NCBI GenBank assembly: GCA_938003565.1
Contig: CALKYB010000289.1
Span: forward strand, 1-5,036
From: an uncultured bacterium
GTDB taxonomy: Bacteria > Bdellovibrionota_C > UBA2361 > SZUA-149 > CALKYB01
DNA: 5,036 nt
Reading direction: 5' to 3'
A program made the translations under genes and the position numbers. The notes below the pieces were generated by a model. It was not told the DNA's origin. It was given only the letters and a program-made list of their open reading frames with translations, and did not search any database. The first letter of the stretch is position 1; the number at the start of each line of letters is the position of its first letter. This document shows positions 1 to 5,036 of the stretch, in pieces.

Positions 1-2
1 CC

Positions 3-440
3 ACCGTTTTGGCCCAACAATGGACCGACAAATATTACGACTCCAAAAATTCCGGAAGGGAATTAAAACAACCCAAGATTGTCGAGAGCAAAGAATCCGA
101 TGCTAAAGAGGCAAAAAATGCCACGAGCAAATTTGACATGAGGCCAGATTCTTCCAAAAAATTACCGACTTTCGCTATCGGTAGCCCAGATAAACAAATC
201 GATATATCTAATATTGAAAGAAAACCCCCTCAAGACAAGGATTTCAGAAACCAATGGAAGGTTGTTTCGAGTAGAGCTTTTCTCTACGGCAAACCCGAAA
301 CTGGTAGTAAACGTCTTGGTGAAATTCGCCGAGGTGGCCTCGTGAGTGTTATCGACGACCTAGGTGATTGGTTACGTATATCCAAACCTGATTTTGGGTA
401 TATTGCAAAATCTGATCTTGCCCCATTAGGAAAAAACTAA
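3..440 (+). CDS. Exported bacterial SH3-domain protein, 5' partial
   Basis: The frame is open to the left edge, so the gene is cut by the window. The first possible start inside it is TTG at 9, which has no Shine-Dalgarno. The visible N-terminus (T-V-L-A then QQW) looks like the end of a signal peptide, with V at -3 and A at -1 of a signal peptidase I site; this supports an upstream start and export. Numbering from the TTG, residues ~10-80 are polar, Lys/Ser/Asp-rich and probably disordered. Residues ~83-140 (from WKVVSSRAFLYGKPE through WLRISKPDFGYIAKSDL) fit a bacterial SH3 (SH3b) domain: 'A-x-L-x-x-x-P' start, a G-E-I-x-x-G turn, the D-x-x-x-D-W-L-x-I core strand and a final G-Y-I-x-x-x-D-L. 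Such domains often bind peptidoglycan or proteins in the periplasm; the partner is unknown here. The gene ends 3 bp before the next ATG, suggesting co-transcription. Confidence 0.85.
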   Translation, partial: TVLAQQWTDKYYDSKNSGRELKQPKIVESKESDAKEAKNATSKFDMRPDSSKKLPTFAIGSPDKQIDISNIERKPPQDKDFRNQWKVVSSRAFLYGKPETGSKRLGEIRRGGLVSVIDDLGDWLRISKPDFGYIAKSDLAPLGKN

Positions 441-443
441 AAC

Positions 444-791
444 ATGTTAATTTACTCTTATAAAAAATGTTCTACCTGCAGAAACGCCCTAAAATTTCTT
501 GAAGCAAAGAAAATCAAGGTAGAAGTAAAAGAAATTGTCGACTCTCCGCCAAAGATTCCAGAGCTCAAACAGATGTTAAAGATAACGGGAGATATCAAGA
601 AACTATTTAATACCTCAGGTATCCTTTACCGCGAGATGAACTTGAAAGATAAACTTCCCAATCTCTCTGAGCAAGATGCCCTAGGTTTACTGGCCAAGAA
701 CGGAAAGCTGGTAAAAAGACCCTTTCTTCTGGGGGAGAACTTAGGATTATTAGGGTTCAAAGAGCAGGAATGGGAAAGTACCTTTCCTTAA
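444..791 (+). CDS. ArsC/Spx-family thioredoxin-fold protein
   Basis: At 115 residues this is the usual size for the ArsC/Spx/YffB family. It opens with a beta strand (LIYSYKK) and a C-S-T-C redox motif at residues 9-12, then R13-N14. The family's conserved Arg-Pro pair is at 92-93 in a V-K-R-P-F strand, followed by L-L-G-F-K-E. The CxxC plus KRP arrangement resembles the Spx/YusI-like 'arsenate reductase family' rather than classical glutaredoxin-dependent ArsC, whose single active-site Cys sits in a different context. A thiol-disulfide role in the cytoplasm is likely; arsenate reduction is not shown, and no ars genes are nearby. No signal peptide is visible. The ATG lies 3 bp after the preceding stop with a modest TAGGA (427-431) upstream, so translation may be coupled to the SH3 gene. 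The Spx-like regulator role (RNA polymerase binding) is also possible but unsupported here. Confidence 0.88.
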   Translation: MLIYSYKKCSTCRNALKFLEAKKIKVEVKEIVDSPPKIPELKQMLKITGDIKKLFNTSGILYREMNLKDKLPNLSEQDALGLLAKNGKLVKRPFLLGENLGLLGFKEQEWESTFP

Positions 792-868
792 CTAAAATTG
801 TAGGGTTTCTGGTCTAAATACCCTAGATTGACCGCGAGCACCCTATCATCATGTAAATAATGCACCTT

Positions 869-898
869 TTGCGCATTCTCCCCGAGTACTGGCATAAT
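869..898 (+). promoter_or_regulatory. Candidate extended -10 promoter for djlA
   Basis: TTGCGC at 869-874 and CATAAT at 893-898 are separated by 18 bp. The -10 hexamer is one base from consensus and is preceded by TG at 890-891, the extended -10 signature; the -35 match is only 3 of 6. Transcription would start near 905, leaving a leader of about 70 nt before the djlA ATG. This is a visual match, not a scored prediction. Confidence 0.4.
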
Positions 899-975
899 AA
901 CTATAGGGAAAGCGATTCTCGCCTTGATTAAGGCTAATTTCTGAGTGTTGAATTCTGCAGTAAAAACTAGGGGCA

Positions 976-1788
976 ATGGGTAAACTCGCACTAATAATTC
1001 TTTTTGTTGTTCTGGTAGTGCTACTAAGCGCACTGGCTGGTTTGATTTTCATTCGCAGTGATAGAACCAAACCAAAGATCGCCGCTAATTGGCGGACATC
1101 TGCTCACAAGGATCCAGTATTTCTAAAAATTGTATACTCGCTTCTTGCCAAGATGGCATTGGTTGATGGCCAAATGAACAAGTCTGAAACCTTAATGATC
1201 GGCTCGGTCGCTACAAAGGAATTCAAACTCAATCGCGAAAACCAACAACTAGCCCTGGCCTATGTTAGAAAGGCTTCAAAAAGTGGACAGTCTTTCATGG
1301 ACTACGCTGAAGTATTCAACAAGTTGTATGGCTCCAACTTAATAATTGTCGAGAACATGCTAAGTCTTTTGTTCCAGTTAGCGATTTGCGACGGGGAACT
1401 ATTAGATGACGAAGAGCGACTTATAGAAGAGGCAGCTCTTTGCTTTGGGATGGAACCTGAAACCTACCATAAAATGGCTGAAGAATTTAGATCATCTAAA
1501 AGTCAAAGAGTTCAAGGCAATGATGAATCTTACCAGAGTATTTATGGCAACCCTGACGGCATTGGTGGTGAAAAAGTCAGCGCAGCTTATAGTTTATTAG
1601 GATGTGACCCACGAGACACCGATAAAAATCTAAAAAAAGCCTTTAACCAATTGGCTAAGATCTGTCACCCGGACAAGGCAATTGCCAAAGGTTTGAGTGG
1701 CCAAGCTCTGGAAGAAGCAAATCACAAGTTTGCTGAAATCATGAATGCTTACGATTTTGTCTGTGAGATAAGATCTAACGCCGAATAA
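976..1788 (+). CDS. djlA: DjlA-like membrane-anchored DnaJ co-chaperone (TerB + J domain)
   Basis: The 270-residue product has the length and domain order of DjlA, a type III J-protein of the inner membrane that stimulates the DnaK ATPase. Residues ~3-26 form one hydrophobic helix (L-A-L-I-I-L-F-V-V...), followed by basic residues. Residues ~47-172 are a TerB-like helical domain with two acidic repeats: ALVDGQM around D64 and AICDGEL around D139. A polar linker (173-202) leads to the J domain at ~203-267, with the catalytic HPD at 231-233. The sequence after it (HPDKAIAKGL, then a helix ending in NAYDFV) is typical of DjlA. ATG at 976 is preferred because an in-frame stop lies at 961-963 and later starts would lose the membrane helix. 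Its AGGGG (969-973) is only 2 nt away, an unusually short spacing. The stop is 7 bp from the convergent neighbour. DjlA links to envelope stress in enteric bacteria; that role is not tested here. Confidence 0.93.
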   Translation: MGKLALIILFVVLVVLLSALAGLIFIRSDRTKPKIAANWRTSAHKDPVFLKIVYSLLAKMALVDGQMNKSETLMIGSVATKEFKLNRENQQLALAYVRKASKSGQSFMDYAEVFNKLYGSNLIIVENMLSLLFQLAICDGELLDDEERLIEEAALCFGMEPETYHKMAEEFRSSKSQRVQGNDESYQSIYGNPDGIGGEKVSAAYSLLGCDPRDTDKNLKKAFNQLAKICHPDKAIAKGLSGQALEEANHKFAEIMNAYDFVCEIRSNAE

Positions 1789-1795
1789 CCTAGAC

Positions 1796-2176
1796 TCAAA
1801 GCTCTGGTGGGCCTGAAAGCTCACCTTCTTCCCAATCCTTATTCACCGCTGAAATTTTTATCTCAACAGATCCTTTCCCAGCATGGGTCTCAGCTATGCA
1901 TAAACCAGAAAGTGGTCCTATTTCATCTTCTCGACTCTCATCACCGCTAGCCTGACAGCCTACTTCCTCAACTTGCACAGCTTCACCATCTTCCCCTAGC
2001 GAATATATCAGGTATTTCTCAGCTTGATCTACCGGAAACCAACGGATTCGAATTTTTTTAAAGTCTGCCGGTGAGCTAATACCTGCCGGTAGGGCCTCTG
2101 AGCTATCACTCCATAAGTTAGTTGGAAAAACCAACAATCCAACAAAAACCAATGATAAAAAGCCAATTGGCTTCAT
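1796..2176 (-). CDS. Small exported fibronectin-III-like hypothetical protein
   Basis: The 126-residue product starts with a clear signal peptide: MK, a hydrophobic core (G-F-L-S-L-V-F-V-G-L-L-V-F) and a likely cleavage near W22-S23/D24. No lipobox cysteine is present, so it is probably periplasmic or secreted rather than a lipoprotein. Residues ~39-126 read as a single fibronectin type III-like beta sandwich: K-I-R-I-R-W-F-P-V strand, A-E-K-Y-L-I-Y strand, and a late E-I-K-I-S-A-V-N strand followed by E-G-E-L-S-G. C74 and C93 could form a disulfide after export. The mature protein is very acidic. The start is secure: AAGGAGG (2181-2187 on the plus strand, read in reverse) lies 4 nt upstream of the ATG. 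It sits downstream of the WaaA-LpxK gene on the same strand, 131 bp away with a possible terminator between, so it may be a separate unit. No specific function can be assigned. Confidence 0.8.
   Translation of the reverse strand: MKPIGFLSLVFVGLLVFPTNLWSDSSEALPAGISSPADFKKIRIRWFPVDQAEKYLIYSLGEDGEAVQVEEVGCQASGDESREDEIGPLSGLCIAETHAGKGSVEIKISAVNKDWEEGELSGPPEL
1806..1830 (+). terminator. Candidate terminator of djlA inside the opposing gene
   Basis: GGTGGGC (1806-1812) pairs with GCTCACC (1819-1825) as a 7-bp stem with one G-T wobble and a 6-nt loop. It is followed by TTCTT, a short and interrupted T-rich tail. It lies 17 nt after the djlA stop, within the last codons of the convergent gene. The stem is good but the tail is weak, so this is tentative. 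Confidence 0.35.
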
Positions 2177-2270
2177 GAAACCTCCTTACATACTAGTCAA
2201 TCGCAAAATACATATAGAGCAAAGGTGACATCTCGATTCGACTACATCGCTCTATTAGACTTCATAAGTT

Positions 2271-2285
2271 CTGCAACCCTTGCAG
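2271..2285. repeat. 6-bp perfect inverted repeat, CTGCAA-3-TTGCAG
   Basis: CTGCAA (2271-2276) and TTGCAG (2280-2285) are perfect inverted copies around CCC. It directly follows, on the minus strand, the T-run of the candidate terminator. It could be a second hairpin that strengthens termination or an operator for the exported-protein gene downstream; the sequence does not decide. The rest of the 131-bp gap shows no convincing -35/-10 pair on the minus strand. Confidence 0.4.
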
Positions 2286-2306
2286 AAAAAAGCCAACATT
2301 TATTGG
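2286..2306 (-). terminator. Weak intrinsic terminator after the waaA-lpxK fusion
   Basis: Read on the minus strand just after the stop codon, CCAAT (2306-2302) pairs with GTTGG (2297-2293) around an AAAT loop. A C and then six T (2291-2286) follow. The stem is only 5 bp with one wobble, but position and T-run fit an intrinsic terminator. Confidence 0.4.
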
Positions 2307-2307
2307 A

Positions 2308-4680
2308 TTAACTTTCAGCTAAAGGAGTTACAATTTCTTTCTCTAGGAGTAGACGAAGTAAAATATTCTTTGTTTCAGATCCAAGAATATTTACCCTAAG
2401 TGGGACAACCCAGACATCTTCGTGATTAATAAGACGAAAACGGCACAACTTTGTTGCATCTTTTTCCGTCACCAACACTGGCGGCTGAAGGCGCTTATAG
2501 GTTGAGACCCACTCCTCATAACTCCAAGAGAAATGGTCCGGGAAGAATTCATATCCATTGACTTGCACTTTTGATGCTTCTACGAGTTGAAGGAACTGTT
2601 TGGGCCTAGCCAATGCAGAAAGAAGGGATACATCTTTGAATTCCTGTAAGCTCTTCTCCTCGCTCCCATCAATCTTAATTGCCTCATCTCCTTTTAGCTG
2701 AAGAAACGCGATTGAGTTGAGATTAAATTGCTCGCGTACAAAGCCTACTGCTTCCTTGAGCTTTTCTTCATTTGTGGCCCACTTTCTCACCACAAAAACA
2801 ACAAGGTCTGCCCGCTCAAAGGCTTTCTTAGGTTTTTCCCTGAACCTACCAAGCGGCAATAGAGTTGGTCGGCTCCATTTACTGATAAAATTCTCCTCGG
2901 AAGGATCAACCAGCAGTACGTTTAAGTCCCTACTCAACCAACGATGCTGAAAACCATCATCAAGAATTATGACGTCGCCCAGTTTATTCTCTTCGATAAA
3001 CTGGGCCCCCTTGACTCGGTCCTTCGCTACGACAATTTCGACCTCCGGTGCCAACTTCCGACACTGCATCAGTGCCTCGTCCCCAACATGATCTACTTCA
3101 TCATCCTTCGATACGTGATGCGGTCCCCGTAAGCTTCCCTTGTAGCCTCGGCTCAAAATAACAGGCTTCTTTCCTTGCTCTATTAGCAATGCCGCAAAGA
3201 ACTCTGCGACTGGCGTTTTACCACTACCCCCTACAGTAACATTTCCAATGCTTACAACCGGAATGGCCGCTTTAGAAGTTCTCAGAAAACTCCAGTCAAA
3301 CAGTTTATTTCTAATCGAAGTAACGACACTAAAAACTCCCGCAGCAGCAAAGGCCAACAAAACAATTAGTTTTGATTCACTTAAGCCGTAGTCAGCATTC
3401 GCTGACTGCTTCAGTTGGGCATTAAGTAGCAGCATGACTCTATTAGTTGCCCCTCTAGTTCCTTGCCAGGTCTTAAAAGCTGCCTCACTAGAAGCCTGAA
3501 GAGTTTTAGGATCGCCAAGCTGCTGGACAATCTGGCTTGCAAGCTCCCTCTCATTCTCAACTATCACCAAAGCACCAGAATCTTGAAGTAAGGAAACTTC
3601 CCGCTTAATATTGGAATAATGCGGACCAATCAAAATGGGCAATGAAGCTGCAGCTGGCTCGAGCGGATTATGTCCCCCTATGTCGACCAAGGTGGCTCCA
3701 ACAAAAGCTAAATCTCCAACTGAATATGCCGCATTGAGTTCCCCCATTTTATCAAGCAACAGAACATCTGTGCTAGATTCAGCTACAGAGGAGCCAGTCA
3801 TTGAACGACGTATAAAAGAAAGTTCATTTTTTGAGAGAATATCAGCTACATCGTTGAACTTTTCTGGATGTCGAGGCGCAATCAATAACCCTAGCTCTGG
3901 CAGCTCCTCTCTTGCACGGATGAAAGCCCTTACAACTATTTCATCTTCACCCGGTCTGACACTACCTGCCACAAAAATCTTTGATTTAGTGTCGAAGCCA
4001 TACTCTTTCTTGAGAGAAGTGAGCTTTTTAACATCACTTTTATCAACACCTTGAGACCTATCGTACTTGGTAGAGCCCCCAACTGAAACCTTTTGCTCAG
4101 CCACTCCCAGCTCTAAGTAGCGGTCGGCATCCACTTTACTTTGCGCTGCCACAAAAGATACGCCGGACAATATTTGCCTAAGAAAATATTTTAGCAACTT
4201 GTAGTAAGGCCAGCTATAATCAGAAATACGGCTGTTTACTAGAACAACTGGAACGTTTCTTTTATTAGCCTCTAAAAAAAGGCTCGGCCAAATCTCTGTT
4301 TCAGAAACCACAATTATTGCTGGTTTAATCCTAGACAATACCCGAGCGACAGCTTGAGGATAATCAAACGGTAGTAAAGCAGCAGCATATCCCATTTGCT
4401 CGACTCTTTCTTTACCGGTCTCACTTGTTGTGGAAACAACTATTTTAAGATGTGGAAACTCACTGGCAAACTTTTTTAAAAGCGGCTCTAAGCCATTAAC
4501 CTCTCCCACGGAAGCTCCATGAAACCAAGCCGTTTCCGCGGGATTCTCAGACCCAAACGCTTTCCAAACCCCAAATCCGTTCCTTTCCTGAAACGACCCT
4601 CTAAACTTAGGAAATAGCCCAAGAACCACCCCCAACAAAGGCCCTACAATCTTCAGAAAATAATAATAAACACTCATCAA
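2308..4680 (-). CDS. WaaA-LpxK fusion: Kdo transferase + lipid A 4'-kinase
   Basis: One 790-codon frame holds two complete enzymes. Residues ~1-425 are WaaA/KdtA (CMP-Kdo:lipid IVA transferase): N-terminal membrane-associated helix, G-A-S-V-G-E at 55-60 with E60 as the expected catalytic base, S-E-T-E-I-W-P at 126-132, N-S-R-I-S-D at 149-154, A-P-R-H-P-E at 268-273 and G-G-H-N-P-L-E-P at 335-342. Residues ~433-790 are LpxK (tetraacyldisaccharide-1-phosphate 4'-kinase): its usual N-terminal hydrophobic helix (~438-454), Walker A G-N-V-T-V-G-G-S-G-K-T-P (479-490), G-D-E (533-535), D-D-G-F-Q-H (574-579), P-L-G-R-F-R-E (609-615), F-P-D-H-F (713-717) and T-E-K-D (738-741). LpxK makes lipid IVA and WaaA adds Kdo to it, so both act in sequence at the cytoplasmic face of the inner membrane. 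The first codon is TTG (4680) and the next is ATG (4677); an in-frame stop at 4687-4689 rules out a longer form, and ATG 4677 (789 residues) is equally likely. Shine-Dalgarno is weak. Confidence 0.96.
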   Translation of the reverse strand: MMSVYYYFLKIVGPLLGVVLGLFPKFRGSFQERNGFGVWKAFGSENPAETAWFHGASVGEVNGLEPLLKKFASEFPHLKIVVSTTSETGKERVEQMGYAAALLPFDYPQAVARVLSRIKPAIIVVSETEIWPSLFLEANKRNVPVVLVNSRISDYSWPYYKLLKYFLRQILSGVSFVAAQSKVDADRYLELGVAEQKVSVGGSTKYDRSQGVDKSDVKKLTSLKKEYGFDTKSKIFVAGSVRPGEDEIVVRAFIRAREELPELGLLIAPRHPEKFNDVADILSKNELSFIRRSMTGSSVAESSTDVLLLDKMGELNAAYSVGDLAFVGATLVDIGGHNPLEPAAASLPILIGPHYSNIKREVSLLQDSGALVIVENERELASQIVQQLGDPKTLQASSEAAFKTWQGTRGATNRVMLLLNAQLKQSANADYGLSESKLIVLLAFAAAGVFSVVTSIRNKLFDWSFLRTSKAAIPVVSIGNVTVGGSGKTPVAEFFAALLIEQGKKPVILSRGYKGSLRGPHHVSKDDEVDHVGDEALMQCRKLAPEVEIVVAKDRVKGAQFIEENKLGDVIILDDGFQHRWLSRDLNVLLVDPSEENFISKWSRPTLLPLGRFREKPKKAFERADLVVFVVRKWATNEEKLKEAVGFVREQFNLNSIAFLQLKGDEAIKIDGSEEKSLQEFKDVSLLSALARPKQFLQLVEASKVQVNGYEFFPDHFSWSYEEWVSTYKRLQPPVLVTEKDATKLCRFRLINHEDVWVVPLRVNILGSETKNILLRLLLEKEIVTPLAES

Positions 4681-4760
4681 AGCCCGTTAGTCTCCATCAA
4701 GGAGCCCCAGTTTCCAGCCCGCCAAACCTAGCATAACTAAACAAAACAAGGATACACTTA

Positions 4761-4782
4761 AATGACTATTCTAGTGGTCATT
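4761..4782. promoter_or_regulatory. Inverted repeat overlapping a possible -10 of waaA-lpxK
   Basis: AATGAC (4761-4766) and GTCATT (4777-4782) are inverted copies, with a nested ACTA-TTC-TAGT (4765-4775). On the minus strand the centre reads TAGAAT (4773-4768), a 5-of-6 match to a -10 box, about 90 bp upstream of the fusion gene. The best upstream TTG hexamer is 19 bp away, so the promoter is weak. An operator here is inference only. Confidence 0.3.
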
Positions 4783-4843
4783 AACATCTAAAGGCCAACT
4801 CAACTTATTCTCCACGACTCAGCCATAGGGACCTTCGAATAAC

Positions 4844-4872
4844 TTGGTTTAGAAAAGATATTTTGTTAGAAA
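4844..4872 (+). promoter_or_regulatory. Weak candidate promoter ahead of the tRNA-like locus
   Basis: TTGGTT (4844-4849) and TAGAAA (4867-4872) are 17 bp apart, matching 3 and 4 of 6 consensus bases. The predicted start near 4880 precedes the tRNA-like segment by about 16 nt. The region 4681-4890 otherwise shows no gene on either strand. Confidence 0.25.
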
Positions 4873-4895
4873 TGCCCTCACCTTAAACCCAACGC

Positions 4896-4928
4896 TCATC
4901 CTTAGCTCAGCTGGATAGAACGTTTGGC
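4896..4928 (+). tRNA. tRNA 5' half (acceptor, D arm, anticodon stem 5' strand), interrupted or remnant
   Basis: TAGCTCAGCTGGATAGA (4903-4919) is exactly the consensus T8-A9, D-stem and D-loop of many bacterial tRNAs. In tRNA numbering the segment reads: acceptor 5' strand TCATCCT (4896-4902), D stem GCTC/GAAC with one C-A mismatch (canonical is GAGC), G26 (4922), and anticodon stem TTTGG (4923-4927), as seen in some tRNA-Arg. After that a normal anticodon loop does not follow: the next bases are CCT and a 34-nt structured insert before the complementary strand CCAAG (4964-4968). No T arm appears in the normal place. T instead of G at position 1 and the D-stem mismatch suggest decay. Either this is a pseudogene, or the 5' part of a tRNA gene whose other half lies beyond the window. 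Acceptor identity cannot be assigned. Confidence 0.5.
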
Positions 4929-5003
4929 CTGGCACAGGCCCGAAGGGCCGAAGCCGTCAATTGCCAAGCGTTTACTAACCTGCGAAAATGCGAAAGCATT
5001 TTC
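4918..5003 (+). ncRNA. Structured segment: 11-bp arm, inner hairpin and GAAA-capped hairpin
   Basis: GAACGTTTGGC (4918-4928) pairs with GCCAAGCGTTT (4963-4973) over 11 bp with two G-T wobbles. Its 34-nt loop contains GGCCC-GAA-GGGCC (4937-4949), a 5-bp hairpin. Further on, GAAAATGC (4984-4991) pairs perfectly with GCATTTTC (4996-5003) around a GAAA tetraloop, a GNRA type common in folded RNAs. The first arm starts inside the tRNA D stem, so the structure is continuous with the tRNA-like half. Stable paired arms suggest an RNA; no known family is matched with confidence, and the locus runs off the window edge. Confidence 0.45.
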
Positions 5004-5036
5004 TCATTATAACTGGCAGAGAACGTAGTTCGAAAA

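Noticed and set aside
444..791. Calling the small redox gene arsC (arsenate reductase)
   Set aside because: The CxxC and KRP pattern fits the Spx/YusI branch better, and no arsenic resistance genes are adjacent; only the family name is supported.
801..826. TAGGGT ... ACCCTA inverted pair after the ArsC-like gene as a terminator
   Set aside because: The stem is 6 bp with a 13-nt loop and no T-run follows.
788..1033. An 81-residue open frame on the minus strand across the arsC-djlA gap
   Set aside because: It starts with GTG with no Shine-Dalgarno, overlaps the djlA start, competes with another overlapping minus-strand frame, and matches no family I recognise.
3635..4054. A 139-residue open frame on the plus strand inside the fusion gene
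   Set aside because: It is antisense to the WaaA half, is Ser/Thr-rich as expected of a shadow frame, and has no domain or ribosome binding site.
4896..4962. A contiguous tRNA-Ala with GGC anticodon read from CTGGCAC (4929-4935)
   Set aside because: The flanking stem TTGGC/AGGCC mispairs at the two closing positions, and no T arm follows at the required distance.
5024..5036. CGTAGTTCGAAAA at the window edge as the T arm of the same tRNA
   Set aside because: The T-loop core TTCGAA is present, but position 61 would be A instead of the C needed to pair with G53, and the sequence ends there. Not called; more sequence would settle it.

Overview
The window looks like ordinary chromosome from a Gram-negative bacterium of moderately low GC. 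The main evidence is a lipopolysaccharide (Kdo-lipid A) gene. Supporting evidence is an inner-membrane DjlA-type co-chaperone and proteins with signal peptides. A deltaproteobacterial or Bdellovibrionota-like host is only a guess, because nothing here fixes the taxon. No transposase, integrase, phage gene or CRISPR array is visible.

Layout: (1) Positions 1-791, plus strand: the 3' part of an exported protein with a C-terminal bacterial SH3 domain, then 3 bp later a small ArsC/Spx-family thioredoxin-fold protein, probably in one transcript. (2) A 184-bp gap (792-975) holds a plausible extended -10 promoter. It leads into a djlA-like gene (976-1788, plus) encoding an N-terminal membrane helix, a TerB-like domain and a C-terminal J domain. 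(3) Convergent with djlA, 7 bp away, is a small exported protein with a fibronectin-III-like fold (1796-2176, minus) and a very strong Shine-Dalgarno. (4) On the same strand and upstream of it is a 790-codon gene (2308-4680, minus). It fuses WaaA (Kdo transferase, N-terminal half) to LpxK (lipid A 4'-kinase, C-terminal half), two consecutive enzymes of Kdo2-lipid A synthesis. (5) The right end (4681-5036) has no credible protein gene. It holds an inverted repeat near a possible promoter of the fusion gene. It also holds a plus-strand stretch with a textbook tRNA D-arm, whose anticodon arm is replaced by a longer structured segment, followed by further hairpins running to the window edge.

Functionally, most of the window concerns the cell envelope: lipid A assembly on the cytoplasmic face of the inner membrane, a membrane-anchored DnaK co-chaperone and two exported proteins. 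The two points most worth following up are the WaaA-LpxK fusion and the interrupted or decayed tRNA-like locus at the right edge.
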